A stretch of DNA of 56,809 nucleotides from Salinadaptatus halalkaliphilus (GTDB lineage: Archaea > Halobacteriota > Halobacteria > Halobacteriales > Natrialbaceae), in assembly GCF_006543045.1 (NCBI RefSeq), contig NZ_RBZW01000076.1, forward strand, positions 1 to 56,809, given 5' to 3'. Both the position numbers and the translations under genes were made by a program. Positions 8,440 to 17,712 of the stretch are shown here, piece by piece (the first letter of the stretch is position 1; every line of letters starts with the position of its first letter). A model generated the notes under the pieces. It had not been told where the DNA came from, searched no databases, and saw only the letters and a list, made by a program, of their open reading frames with translations.

Positions 8440-10070
8440 TCGCCGATCGTCTCGAGGACACCGTCCTTGTCCGTGTAGTACTCGTTGACCAGCGCGGTAA
8501 AGCGTCGGTAGTCGGTGATCTCGTTGGCCCGGAGATACTCGAGAAACGCCTGCCGGTTCTCGAGTTCAGTCAGCAGTTCGGTCTGGTCCCAGCCCCGCTC
8601 GTCCCGGATCGCCGTCAGCAGCTGACTGCCCTGGGACTCGAAGCTGTCGGAGTCGCTATCCCAGGTGTAGGCCGTCGAGTAGTCGAGTTCGCCCGTTCGC
8701 TGGTCGATACCTTCGATCTCCGCGAGCACCTTGTTGCGCCGGACACGGCCATCCTCAAGTCGGGTGAGCGTCTGCACCGAGAGGATGTCGAGGCTCTGGA
8801 CCATCGGCCGCGGGACGTTGATGGGTTCGTTCTCCAGGCGATTGATCACCGTCTGGACGGAGTCGGCGTGCATCGTCGAGTAGGTCGTGTGACCGGTGTT
8901 CATCGCCTGGAAGAGCGTGATCGCTTCCTCGCCGCGGACCTCCCCGACGACGATGTACTCGGGACGGTGTCGCAGCGCCGAGCGCAGGAGATCGTACATC
9001 GTGACATCGGTGCCCTCGTGGAGTCGCTCGCGCGTGACCGAGGAGAGCCAGTTGTCGTGATACAACTGGAGTTCGCGGGTGTCCTCGATCGTCAACACCT
9101 TCGACCGTGGCGGGATGAACATCGAGATGGCGTTCATGCTCGTCGTCTTCCCCGAAGCGGTGCCGCCCGCGAAAATGAGACTCTTGTTGTGCTCGATCGC
9201 CAGCCAGAGGTAGGCCATCTGCTCGACGCTGAAGGTGCCGTACTCGAGGAGATCGATCGGCGTGAACGGCTCGTCGGCGTACTTGCGGACGGTAAAGGCA
9301 GAGCCCCGTGGCGTTACTTCTTCGCCGAGTGCCAGTTCGGCCCGGGAGCCGTCGGGCAGGGTCGTCTCGACCATCGGATCGCCGATCGAGATGTGTCGCC
9401 CGGAGTGTTGGGCCAGCCGGACGACGAAGCGATCGAGCTCGTCCTTCCCGAAAGCGACGTTCGTCTCGATGTCGGTGTACTCCTCGTGGTAGACGAAAAT
9501 CGGGAGATCGTAGCCGTCACAGGAGATGTCCTCGACGTGCGGGTCGTGCATGATCGGATCGAGCTGCCCGTATCCCCGGAAGTCCCGATGGATGACGTAA
9601 AATAGCCGGTAGAACGTCTGCATGTCGATCTGGGCACCGTACCGCTCGAGGTACTCCGTGATCGTCTCTCGCAGCAGCGTCTCGACATCGTCGGTCTCGC
9701 CCCCTCGGTAGAGCAACGGATCGCGAATGTCCTCGAACAGCGTCTCGAGGAGTGCCCGTTCGTCGGCCCGGAGCGTCGGTTCGACGACACGGTACTGGTG
9801 GTGATTCTGCTCGGGATCGTAGCCGATCGTCACGAACGCAAACGGCGCGTTAACCCAGTACCGATCGACTTCCTCGAGACCGTCGACTTCGTCGGATTCG
9901 ACCAGTGGACCGTGACCGGCCGGATCGTACGCGACGACGTCGAGTTCGATCCCGCGAACCGCCTCGAGAATACGCCGAGCAGTTCGGTGGACGCGCTCGA
10001 GCGTCGTCGCCGGTGATCGGTCGCTCTCGGTGGCGGCGGTATCCGTCCGTGGGTCGCTGTATTGAGACAT
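8436..10070 (-). CDS. Type II/IV secretion system ATPase (PilB/GspE family), system 1
   Basis: A 544-aa secretion ATPase. Walker A is GGTASGKT at about residues 302-309, followed by an Asp box (VLTIEDTRELQ), Walker B (YIVVGEVRGEE) and a His box (GHTTYSTMHADS). The N-terminal part has the WVNAPFAFVTIGYD block that the larger ATPase at 41901 also carries as YWVNKPYAYVIIF. This one lacks the long acidic N- and C-terminal extensions of that paralogue. I chose the ATG at 10070; the frame also offers a GTG at 10082. It powers subunit extraction from the membrane through the downstream PilC-type platform. Confidence 0.92.
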   Translation of the reverse strand: MSQYSDPRTDTAATESDRSPATTLERVHRTARRILEAVRGIELDVVAYDPAGHGPLVESDEVDGLEEVDRYWVNAPFAFVTIGYDPEQNHHQYRVVEPTLRADERALLETLFEDIRDPLLYRGGETDDVETLLRETITEYLERYGAQIDMQTFYRLFYVIHRDFRGYGQLDPIMHDPHVEDISCDGYDLPIFVYHEEYTDIETNVAFGKDELDRFVVRLAQHSGRHISIGDPMVETTLPDGSRAELALGEEVTPRGSAFTVRKYADEPFTPIDLLEYGTFSVEQMAYLWLAIEHNKSLIFAGGTASGKTTSMNAISMFIPPRSKVLTIEDTRELQLYHDNWLSSVTRERLHEGTDVTMYDLLRSALRHRPEYIVVGEVRGEEAITLFQAMNTGHTTYSTMHADSVQTVINRLENEPINVPRPMVQSLDILSVQTLTRLEDGRVRRNKVLAEIEGIDQRTGELDYSTAYTWDSDSDSFESQGSQLLTAIRDERGWDQTELLTELENRQAFLEYLRANEITDYRRFTALVNEYYTDKDGVLETIGE

Positions 10071-10214
10071 CGTCGTGCCCACACCGGCGGTTGTAGCGAG
10101 ATATCGCGTCGGGGGCGTCTTAAATCGGGTGGCCAGATCGACGGCCGATGGCGTCGATTGGCCTGCCGGGGTGCGTTACGTTCATACGGTGGGAGCGCTT
10201 ACCGCCGGTACGGA

Positions 10215-10691
10215 ATGAGGCGCGAGCACTTTACGTTAGACGTTAGCAATGTCGACTGGGTCGAAACCGATGGCGAACCAAAAAAACCTGCCGTATCGAT
10301 CGAGTTTACTGGCCCAGAGTCGATGCTTCGCGAGCGCCTCACCGGGACCGACGGCGACGTGCTCGCAGCGAGCGAAACTGATGTCGCGCTTCGACTTCAG
10401 GAGCCACTCGGGGACGATGCCGACGGCGTCGTCAGCGTCACGAACCGCATCACTGGCGAGTTCATTCTCGAGCTCAACGAGGCGGCCGACGATGTCTTGC
10501 AGTTCATCGCCGCCGCTCGCGGCTACGGCGAAAGCACGAACGACGACGATGGACGGTACGACGTCTCGATTACGCTCGAGGGCGCGGACGAGCCGTTCGT
10601 CAGCTACGACAAACAAACGTTTCTGGTCTACGACGAGGAAGGGAGTCTCCTCCGCCAGCACAGCCTGATCCCGAGCGGCGTCGAACTCTGA
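10215..10691 (+). CDS. Conserved haloarchaeal protein (DUF5793-like)
   Basis: A 158-aa soluble acidic protein of unknown function, beginning MRREHFTLDVSNVDWVETDG. From memory it resembles a small haloarchaea-restricted family (DUF5793); I hold that assignment at moderate confidence. It alternates short strands with acidic loops, has no cysteines, and has no signal peptide or membrane segment. The C-terminus reads GSLLRQHSLIPSGVEL. The frame is open upstream to 10062, but the ATG at 10215 fits the acidic composition while the upstream part is arginine-rich. It is divergent from the ATPase gene at 10070 and has no operon partner. Confidence 0.7.
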   Translation: MRREHFTLDVSNVDWVETDGEPKKPAVSIEFTGPESMLRERLTGTDGDVLAASETDVALRLQEPLGDDADGVVSVTNRITGEFILELNEAADDVLQFIAAARGYGESTNDDDGRYDVSITLEGADEPFVSYDKQTFLVYDEEGSLLRQHSLIPSGVEL

Positions 10692-10880
10692 GACGGACTG
10701 GTGTCGTTCGATACCGGTGATCGCTCGAGCGAGTCCACCGATCACCGGAAACCGCGACACCAATCCGTACGATAGACTGCGATACCACGAGCCACGAGCC
10801 CGAATACGGCGCCAATACCCGATAGTTCGCTGCTGTTTCCAGCGGCTCGAACTCCCGGGGCGTTGGAACGGACCGGCAAT

Positions 10881-10905
10881 TATAAGTGTTTTAGGCACCC
10901 CTAAA
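10881..10905 (+). promoter_or_regulatory. TATA box and TTTAGG-N4-CCTAAA operator of the ABC ATPase gene
   Basis: TATAAG at 10881-10886 is followed directly by a perfect inverted repeat, TTTAGG at 10890-10895 and CCTAAA at 10900-10905. The repeat sits between the TATA box and the start codon at 10915, where a bound repressor would block initiation. The half-sites resemble the TTAGG/CCTAA words of DtxR/SirR-type metal-dependent repressors, so iron or manganese control is inferred. Confidence 0.6.
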
Positions 10906-10914
10906 GAAAACTGT

Positions 10915-12099
10915 ATGCCAGCGGAAGCCGGCGGGTCGACGATATCGAACGAACGGTTCGGCAGGACGACGACCAAGAAACCCACGGAAGCGTCGGTGAC
11001 CAACGACGACATCGTCCTCGAGCTCGACGGCGTTGGTAAGGCTTACGGCACCGAGACGGTTATCTCCGACCTCTCCGTCTCCGTCCACGACGGCGAGATT
11101 CTGACCCTGCTCGGTCCATCCGGCTGTGGCAAAACGACGACGTTGCGCCTGATCGCCGGCCTCGAGAAGCCCTCGGACGGACAGATTCGCCTGCAAGATG
11201 TCGATGTCGCGGGGAACGGCCAGTTCGTCGCTCCCGAAAATCGCGGGGTCGGCGTCGTCTTCCAGGAGTTCGCACTCTTCCCGCATCTCACAGCCCGCGA
11301 AAACGTCGCGTTCGGCCTCAAAGAGTGGCCCGCCGAAAAGCGTGAGACACGCGTCACGGAACTGCTCGAGTTAGTCGGCCTGGCGAGTCACGGCGAACAT
11401 TATCCCGAAGAACTCTCCGGCGGCCAACAACAGCGTATCGCCCTCGCGCGGTCGCTCGCACCCGAACCCGAGATGCTGTTGCTCGACGAACCGTTCTCGA
11501 ATCTAGATGTCGACCTACGCGTCGAGATGCGCGAGGAGGTTCGCCGAATCATCAAAGAAGCCGGCGTCACGGCTATCTCCGTGACCCACGACCAGGAAGA
11601 GGCGCTATCGATCTCCGATCGGGTCGCCGTGATGAACGAGGGTGATATCGAGCAGATCGATCGCCCCGAGCGCGTCTTTCAGGACCCGAAATCGCGTTTC
11701 GTCGCTGGGTTTCTCGGCCACGCGAGCTTCCTCTCTGGTGCCGTCGAAGGCGACCACGTCGATACGGCGATCGGGCGCGTTCTCAGAGACGACGTCAACG
11801 GACTGGCCCACCACTACGACGGAACCGAGATCGACCTACTCGTCCGTCCCGACGACGTCACCGCCTACCCCGCCAGCACTCCCGAGTCGAACGGGCAGGT
11901 CGTCTACCGACGGTATCTCGGTCCCACCGTTCTCTACCGGGTCGAGCTCGATTCGGGCGAAACCATCGAGTGTATGCACAACCACTCGGATCGGATCGAT
12001 CTCGACGAACGCGTCGCGGTCAGGGTGACCGCCGATCACGACCTCGCCTGGTTCCCCGCAAACCAGCGCGAGACGTCGACTCCCGACTCCGCCGACTGA
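10915..12099 (+). CDS. ABC transporter ATP-binding protein, ferric iron/polyamine (FbpC/PotA) type
   Basis: A 394-aa ATPase subunit. Walker A is GPSGCGKTT, the Q-loop sits in GVVFQEFALFPHL, the signature is LSGGQQQRIALARSL, Walker B is MLLLDEPFSNLD, and the H-loop is SVTHDQEE. The C-terminal 130 residues form a TOBE-like regulatory domain. The order and length fit FbpC/PotA-like importers of ferric iron, polyamine or sugars. I chose the ATG at 10915; a GTG further in would remove about 28 poorly conserved residues. No permease or binding-protein gene flanks it, so it is an orphan subunit. The upstream metal-repressor-like operator favours an iron role. Confidence 0.88.
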   Translation: MPAEAGGSTISNERFGRTTTKKPTEASVTNDDIVLELDGVGKAYGTETVISDLSVSVHDGEILTLLGPSGCGKTTTLRLIAGLEKPSDGQIRLQDVDVAGNGQFVAPENRGVGVVFQEFALFPHLTARENVAFGLKEWPAEKRETRVTELLELVGLASHGEHYPEELSGGQQQRIALARSLAPEPEMLLLDEPFSNLDVDLRVEMREEVRRIIKEAGVTAISVTHDQEEALSISDRVAVMNEGDIEQIDRPERVFQDPKSRFVAGFLGHASFLSGAVEGDHVDTAIGRVLRDDVNGLAHHYDGTEIDLLVRPDDVTAYPASTPESNGQVVYRRYLGPTVLYRVELDSGETIECMHNHSDRIDLDERVAVRVTADHDLAWFPANQRETSTPDSAD

Positions 12100-12304
12100 G
12101 ACGGGTCACTGCAAGTCAGTTCCGGTCCAACCACGACCGTCTGTGAGACGTGCCGTCCGTGGTCGCCGTCACCTTCGGACCCGCCGTCTGCTCGTGTTGG
12201 TAATGGCCAGCAGGAATACGTCCGACGTGCGAACCGCCGATTCGAGGGCATTTGAGAGCGTCCTGCACACAATCCTTAAGCCGAGACCGTGCTTACAGGT
12301 GAGC

Positions 12305-12583
12305 ATGCACAAGGACGAACTTCTCGAGCTCCATGAAGAACTCGTCATCATCATGGAGTACTTTTCAGAGCGCGAGGAGGTCGACGAAACGCTCTTCGAC
12401 CCCTACCGCGAACTCGACGTTGATCCCTCACACGTCCACAAATCGAAAAGCGAACACAAACACGCGGTTTTCGTCCTCGGGAACGCACTGGCAAAGGCAA
12501 TGAGCGAAGACGAGTTCTCGAGTGCCGGCCGAATCGGGAAGCGAATGAAAGAACTCGCCGAAGACGCCGAGTCGAAGATCTGA
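12305..12583 (+). CDS. UPF0058 family protein
   Basis: A 92-aa small helical protein beginning MHKDELLELHEELVIIMEYF, with the family's HVHKSKSEHKHAVFVLGNAL core and a C-terminal charged helix. UPF0058 proteins are archaeal and uncharacterised; a nucleic-acid or regulatory role is often assumed but not shown. A CCTTAAG box at 12274-12280 lies 25-31 nt upstream of the ATG, as expected for a leaderless haloarchaeal transcript, and supports this start over the longer frame. It stands alone between two longer genes on the same strand. Confidence 0.85.
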   Translation: MHKDELLELHEELVIIMEYFSEREEVDETLFDPYRELDVDPSHVHKSKSEHKHAVFVLGNALAKAMSEDEFSSAGRIGKRMKELAEDAESKI

Positions 12584-12707
12584 GTTCGGCGACAGGAGTC
12601 GCTTGGCAGTCGAGGACTGGAATATATCTCGCGGACATCCTTCCTAGAATTCACCACGTTGGATCACTAGGCGAAACGTATTTGTTCCGGTCTTCGCTTG
12701 TTGAACT

Positions 12708-15332
12708 ATGGACCCGCGCACGAAAGAGCGCGTCGAACAATGGGACTCTCGCCCGTTCAGTGACGGTTACGATGGGCTTTCTGATCTCGCTGATACTGGC
12801 TTTTCCGGTGCCCTCTGTGTTACTGACACGTGGCTGTTCATGCTCAACGGCCGCATCGTCGGCATCTTTGGCGGCGACATCGAAGACATCGACGGCGGTT
12901 CCGGCACCGTCTACCAGGCCCCCCACCCGTCGCTCCCGCTGTTGTGTTCGATGGAGGAACGCGGCGGCGAAACGCGGGCGCAATACTACACCAACGACAC
13001 GCCTCTCGAGGAAGTCGACGATACCCTTCAGGACGGCTCGTTTACGGGCTACGTCGAGCTGAGCGAGAACGTCCTGAGTGGCGATTACTACGCCGTCTAC
13101 TACGGCGGCCGACGCATGGCCGCTGCCTACATTGGCAATGCGGAACGCCTGATCACCGGCGAGGAGGCGTTCGATCGAGCGGCCGGCGAGGTCGGCATCT
13201 ACACCGTCATCGACGTCGACATCGAGGTTACTGACGTCCCCTCGAGCGAGAGCCAGAGCGGATCCGGAGCGGCTTCTGGCACCGCCACGACGACCGATAG
13301 TGGAACCGATGCCGGCGTCGGACCGAGCGGTTCGACACCGGACGAGGGGCCAAACCAATCGCCACCCCGTGTCGACGATTCGCTCTCGGGCGTCGGCCCG
13401 ACTGACTCGACCGACGACGGCCTCCACGCCGGGGACACGTCCGAACCCACCGCCGACCCGACGGCGTCCGGGATCGAACCGATCGATATCTCGGGGTCGA
13501 ATCAGTCGTCATCCGAGGCGAAGTCGTCGCCAGACAACTCGATAGAGGGGATCACCGGCGGAGAGTCGCTCCTCGACGAGACCGACGACGAGGGCGTCAC
13601 GACGAGTGACACACTGTCGACCGAACCCCACGACGACGTCGATCACGGTGGCAGTACTGACGACGAGACCAGCACCGACTACGACGCGTCTGGGAGTCCC
13701 GTCGAGGACCCGGACAGTGTCGACAGTCGGTCGACTGGATCGCCGACCGAGTCGGCCACCGACGAGCCCTCGAGCGCCGACGCCGAGACGCCCGACAGCG
13801 CCACGCACGCACAAGAATCGGCCGACAGCTCCGAGGGGCCGGCTGGTCAATCCTCCACGCTCGATCCGGACGAAGTCGAGGCGGCCGCCGCCGAACTCGA
13901 GGAAAGCGAAATCTCCTGGGACGAAAGCGAGGGGATGGTCGAGGCGGATCAGGGAGCGGAGACGGCCGAGGACCGGCGCGTCGGGCAAGGCGATGTCGAA
14001 GAGCCCACGGTCGCTGCGACGGAGACCGAGCAAACAACCGACGACGCGGCGGCGGATCGCTCGAGCGAGGACGAGGCCGAGAGCCAGCAACTCGAGAAGG
14101 AGTTCGACGCCGAAGAACAGTGGCGAGAGACCCGACGCATCCCGTCGATTGATCCGGAGAAAACGGCCGATCCCGACACCTCGCCAGCCGACACCGCCAA
14201 TCCAGACGCCGAACCCGCCTCCGGCGGTGCAATGTATGCCGCGGAGACCGCCGACACCACGACCCCGACGGCCGAGGCGAGTGGCGATGCGGCTCGCCCC
14301 CAGCAGGGCCAATCGACGTCCCGCCAGTCCGATCGCGGATCGAGCAACAATCGTCGGTCGAACTCGTCTCAACGGGAACCATCGCCGTCGACCGACCGAC
14401 TCCAGGCGCGTCTCGAGCGACTCGAAGACCAGCGCGATCAACTGGCCGAAACGGCCGAACAACTCGAGGCCGAACGCGACCAGTTACAGGCCGAAAAACA
14501 GGAACTGGCCGGCCGCGTCCAACAGCTGCAGGCGCGGATCGACGAACTCGAGGCCGACCTCGAACGTGCCCGCTCGGAGGAGGCGTCGGACATCGCCCAG
14601 GCGAGCACGCAGTTGTCGCCACGCGATGCGCTTTCGGGAACGAACCTGTTCGTCCGCTACGATTCGAAGAGCCAGCCGACGCTCAAGACGGCCCACGACG
14701 GCGACGCGGACCGCGAAGAGGTCGCGTCGAATCTCCGTCTCGAACATCACACCGAGTTCGACGAATCCGATGTCGCCGTCGCGGGCCAGGCCTACGAGCC
14801 GTTTCTCACGTCGACGATGTCCCACCGGTTCGTCGACTGGCTCACCGAAGTATTACTCTACGAGATTCGAGACACTGGTCACGCCAACGGACTGGGTGAT
14901 CTCTACGACGCGATTCCCCGGATCGACCGGGCCGAACTCCAGTCGACGGTCTCGCTTGCGGAGGACGATACCGAGGACGTTCCCGACGAGGTGACCTTCG
15001 ATGTTGTCGCCTACGACAAGATGGGGAACCCGCTCGTCCTCGTCACGCTGAACGATTCCCGCGAGCCGGCGACCAAGGAGATGCTCGCTGGCCTCGAGGA
15101 AGCCGCCTCCGCAGTAAAAGCGAACTACCCCGAACTCGCGGCAGCGATCGCGGTCACCTCGAGTTACTTCGAACCCGGCGCGCTCGAGGTGACCGAACAG
15201 GCCACGACGGCGAGTCTCCTGAGCCGGAGCTCGAAGTCGAGTTACGTCAATCTCTCGCGCAAGCAGGGGTATCACCTCTGTCTCGTCGAGTCCCGCTCGG
15301 AGGGATTCCACATGACCGTTCCCGAACTGTAA
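12708..15332 (+). CDS. Large multidomain protein: N-terminal globular domain, acidic linker, coiled coil, nuclease-fold-like C-terminus
   Basis: An 874-aa protein in four parts. Residues 1-180 form a globular domain with strands such as GALCVTDTWLFMLNGRIVG and repeated tyrosines (GDYYAVYYGGRRMAAAYIG). Residues 185-560 are a low-complexity Asp/Glu/Ser/Thr linker. Residues about 563-630 are a clear heptad coiled coil (RLERLEDQRDQLAETAEQLE). Residues 640-874 are a second globular domain. There FDVVAYDKMGNPLVLVTLND followed by a helix resembles the core strand pair of PD-(D/E)XK nuclease folds, but the usual Lys is Asn, so it may be inactive. The architecture suggests a dimeric scaffold or regulator. 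Function is unknown. Confidence 0.75.
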   Translation: MDPRTKERVEQWDSRPFSDGYDGLSDLADTGFSGALCVTDTWLFMLNGRIVGIFGGDIEDIDGGSGTVYQAPHPSLPLLCSMEERGGETRAQYYTNDTPLEEVDDTLQDGSFTGYVELSENVLSGDYYAVYYGGRRMAAAYIGNAERLITGEEAFDRAAGEVGIYTVIDVDIEVTDVPSSESQSGSGAASGTATTTDSGTDAGVGPSGSTPDEGPNQSPPRVDDSLSGVGPTDSTDDGLHAGDTSEPTADPTASGIEPIDISGSNQSSSEAKSSPDNSIEGITGGESLLDETDDEGVTTSDTLSTEPHDDVDHGGSTDDETSTDYDASGSPVEDPDSVDSRSTGSPTESATDEPSSADAETPDSATHAQESADSSEGPAGQSSTLDPDEVEAAAAELEESEISWDESEGMVEADQGAETAEDRRVGQGDVEEPTVAATETEQTTDDAAADRSSEDEAESQQLEKEFDAEEQWRETRRIPSIDPEKTADPDTSPADTANPDAEPASGGAMYAAETADTTTPTAEASGDAARPQQGQSTSRQSDRGSSNNRRSNSSQREPSPSTDRLQARLERLEDQRDQLAETAEQLEAERDQLQAEKQELAGRVQQLQARIDELEADLERARSEEASDIAQASTQLSPRDALSGTNLFVRYDSKSQPTLKTAHDGDADREEVASNLRLEHHTEFDESDVAVAGQAYEPFLTSTMSHRFVDWLTEVLLYEIRDTGHANGLGDLYDAIPRIDRAELQSTVSLAEDDTEDVPDEVTFDVVAYDKMGNPLVLVTLNDSREPATKEMLAGLEEAASAVKANYPELAAAIAVTSSYFEPGALEVTEQATTASLLSRSSKSSYVNLSRKQGYHLCLVESRSEGFHMTVPEL

Positions 15333-15512
15333 CTCCCACATGGACGGCCGTACTGTTCGTTGCTGGATGCTGCAGGCGTCGAACCGACGATTTGTATGCT
15401 GATCGCAACTGGACGGAGACACGACGACAGTGTCGAACGCGAGCGTGACACGGCGTTCGATGCGACTACGAACGCCGTCGACGGGAACGCATCCCGTCAG
15501 CTACAGAGAGAA

Positions 15513-15818
15513 TTAGCCTTCGATTTCGGCGACGTCTTCGATCTTCATACCCTCGAGTTTGTCGACGATGTCGTCGATCTTGCCGTCGAGTTCGTCGACG
15601 AACTCTGCGGTGCGTTCGGTCTTGATCGCACCCTGGCTCGATGGCTCGATGAGGTTTTCTTCCTCGAGAACGCGAAGCGAGTACCGAACCTTGTGATGTG
15701 GGTAGCCGGTCTCGTTCGACATCTTGACGATCCCGATCGGTTCGTTTTCGATGACCATTTTCAGGACCTGCAGATGTCGTTCCAGCATATCAACTTCCTT
15801 CTCAAGTCGGTCTATCAT
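15513..15818 (-). CDS. Small winged-helix transcriptional regulator
   Basis: A 101-aa protein. An N-terminal helix (MIDRLEKEVDMLERHLQVLK) probably dimerises. A winged helix follows, with GIVKMSNETGYPHHKVRYSL as the helix-turn-helix and VLEEENLIEPSSQGA as the wing, then a C-terminal acidic coiled coil. This is a common haloarchaeal single-domain regulator design; the regulon is unknown. A TTTTAAAA stretch at 15845-15852 serves as a TATA box for the minus strand, about 28-35 nt upstream of the ATG. It is divergent from purA, with 234 bp between the starts. Confidence 0.8.
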   Translation of the reverse strand: MIDRLEKEVDMLERHLQVLKMVIENEPIGIVKMSNETGYPHHKVRYSLRVLEEENLIEPSSQGAIKTERTAEFVDELDGKIDDIVDKLEGMKIEDVAEIEG

Positions 15819-16021
15819 GGCATTTGTTAACTTGTCTTTGGGCCTTTTAAAAGTTACTCTCGCACGCTGAGACGACCACTCTCAACGCGGGATTTGTTCT
15901 TGATAGTAGTTAACGCTTCGGATCACGGCGACGTTTCCGACGGCGTCGGCCCGGAAGCGCCGAGCAGGTGTTCATATGTGTGTATATCTGGCGGTGTCGA
16001 CGCCGTCAATACCGTAATCTG

Positions 16022-16027
16022 TTTATC
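16022..16027 (+). promoter_or_regulatory. TATA-like box of purA
   Basis: TTTATC at 16022-16027 lies 26-31 nt upstream of the purA ATG. This is the spacing expected when transcription starts at or next to the start codon (a leaderless mRNA). Confidence 0.5.
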
Positions 16028-16052
16028 GGCCCGGCAAGAATCCGGCGCTGTT

Positions 16053-17432
16053 ATGACCGTCACAATCGTCGGGTCGCAACTCGGCGACGAAGGCAAAGGT
16101 GGCGTCGTCGATCTCTACGGCGAGGCCGCCGACGTCGTCGCCCGCTATCAGGGTGGCGACAACGCTGGACATACCGTCGTCCACGACGGCGAGACGTACA
16201 AACTGTCACTCGTGCCATCGGGCGCCGTCCGAGGGAAGGTCGGCGTCCTCGGCAACGGCTGTGTCGTCAATCCGAGAACGCTGTTCGACGAGATCAACAC
16301 CCTCCAGGACCAGGGACTCGATCCGGACGTCCGGGTCGCAGAGCGTGCACACGTCATCCTCCCGTTCCACCGCGTGCTCGACGGCATCGAGGAGGAGGTC
16401 AAAAGCGAGGACGATCAGGAAGTCGGCACGACCGGCCGCGGTATCGGCCCCACCTACGAGGACAAGGCCGGCCGCCGCGGCGTTCGGATCGGCGATCTGC
16501 TCGAGCCCGAGGTCCTGCGCGAGCAACTCGAGTACGTCGTCCCCCAGAAGCGCGCGCTCGTCGAAGACGTCTATGGCGTCGATATCGACGACCTCGAAGA
16601 TCCCGACGCGTTCGACGTCGACGCACTCTTCGAGGAGTTTCGGGACTTTGGCCGCCGACTCGAGGAAGAAAACATGGCCGTCAACGCCAGCGCATTTCTC
16701 ACGGACGCGATGGCAAACGGCGAAAACGTGATGATCGAGGGCGCACAGGGGACGCTGATCGACATCGACCACGGCAATTATCCGTACGTCACGTCGTCGA
16801 ATCCGACGGCGGGCGGTGCCGCAACTGGAACGGGGCTCAGCCCCGGCGTCATCGGCGACGGCGAGATCATCGGGATCGTCAAAGCCTACCTCACCCGGGT
16901 CGGCAGCGGGCCGCTCCCGACGGAACTCGGCGGCGTCGCCGGCGACACGCCGGGATACGACGACGACAGCGACGGCCCCGACGAGGAGCTCGCGACCTAC
17001 ATCCGTGACGAGGGCGGCGAGTACGGTACGGTCACCGGCCGGCCGCGTCGGGTTGGCTGGCTCGACATGCCAATGTTGCGCCACGCCACGCGCGTCAACG
17101 GCTTCACGGGTCTCGCTATCAACCACATCGACGTGCTGGCCGGTCTCGACAAGGTCCGTGTCGGCCACAGCTACGAACTCGACGGCGACGAACTGCTTAC
17201 GATTCCGTCGACGACCGAACAGTGGCAGCGCTGTGAGGCGTCCCTCCGACCCTTCGACGGCTGGCCCGAGGTCGACTGGGCCGAGGTCGCGAACGAGGGC
17301 TACGACGCGATTCCCGAAAACGCCCGCACCTACCTCGAGTACGTCGCCGACGAACTCGATGTCCCGATCTACGCGGTCGGCGTCGGGCCGGGCCGCGAGG
17401 AGACCGTCGTCGTCGAAGACCCCCACGAGTAA
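16053..17432 (+). CDS. purA: Adenylosuccinate synthetase
   Basis: A 459-aa GTP-dependent enzyme joining IMP and aspartate, the step before PurB in AMP synthesis. The N-terminal P-loop is GSQLGDEGKGGVVDLYG, with the conserved Asp and Lys for IMP and GTP binding, followed by GDNAGHTVVHDG. GTTGRGIGPTYEDKAGRRG is the IMP-binding loop and EGAQGTLIDIDHGNYPYVT the core motif. Length fits the family (430-460 aa). The ATG at 16053 places the P-loop at its usual N-terminal position and suits the upstream TATA box. It is unlinked to purB and purNH at the other end of the first third of the window. Confidence 0.95.
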   Translation: MTVTIVGSQLGDEGKGGVVDLYGEAADVVARYQGGDNAGHTVVHDGETYKLSLVPSGAVRGKVGVLGNGCVVNPRTLFDEINTLQDQGLDPDVRVAERAHVILPFHRVLDGIEEEVKSEDDQEVGTTGRGIGPTYEDKAGRRGVRIGDLLEPEVLREQLEYVVPQKRALVEDVYGVDIDDLEDPDAFDVDALFEEFRDFGRRLEEENMAVNASAFLTDAMANGENVMIEGAQGTLIDIDHGNYPYVTSSNPTAGGAATGTGLSPGVIGDGEIIGIVKAYLTRVGSGPLPTELGGVAGDTPGYDDDSDGPDEELATYIRDEGGEYGTVTGRPRRVGWLDMPMLRHATRVNGFTGLAINHIDVLAGLDKVRVGHSYELDGDELLTIPSTTEQWQRCEASLRPFDGWPEVDWAEVANEGYDAIPENARTYLEYVADELDVPIYAVGVGPGREETVVVEDPHE

Positions 17433-17502
17433 CCCAGCGCTGGCTCGAACCGCTTCGGAGCGTTCCCGAAACCTTTTGCTGATTGCCCTACGCCTACGTA
17501 CC

Positions 17503-17697
17503 ATGAAGGAGTCGTTGCTGGAGATCCTCCGCTGTCCGCTCGACAAACACGAACTGGAACTCGAGGACGCCGAGTACGACGGCGAGGAGATCGTCGAGGG
17601 CACGCTCGTCTGTCCCGAGTGTGGCGAACGGTATCCGATCGAAGACGGGATTCCGAACCTGCTGCCGCCGGACATGCGCGAGGAAGCACCGGCCTGA
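17503..17697 (+). CDS. Trm112-family zinc-ribbon methyltransferase partner
   Basis: A 64-aa protein beginning MKESLLEILRCPLDKHELEL, with a second Cys pair in LVCPECGERYPIEDGIPNLL. Cys11 with the CPEC pair forms a small zinc-binding core followed by the typical GIPNLLP end. Trm112 proteins are obligate activators of several tRNA, rRNA and translation-factor methyltransferases. The archaeal protein serves multiple partners, so the absence of a methyltransferase neighbour is not odd. An AACCTTTTGC box about 28 nt upstream supports the ATG at 17503 rather than the long open frame before it. Confidence 0.85.
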   Translation: MKESLLEILRCPLDKHELELEDAEYDGEEIVEGTLVCPECGERYPIEDGIPNLLPPDMREEAPA

Positions 17698-17712
17698 TCG
17701 GCCAGATCGATC

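Noticed and set aside
6349-10070. Reading system 1 as archaellum ArlI/ArlJ.
   Set aside because: No ArlH or other archaellum gene is adjacent, and the ATPase/platform pair alone also fits pilus-type systems.
10176-10214. TTCATACGGTGGGAGC resembling the repeat end.
   Set aside because: Only the short ATACGG and a TTACCG word match; no second arm.
13606-14994. Long Arg/Pro-rich plus-strand frame within the 874-aa gene.
   Set aside because: It is a shadow of the acidic linker frame in high-GC DNA and has no start or family match.
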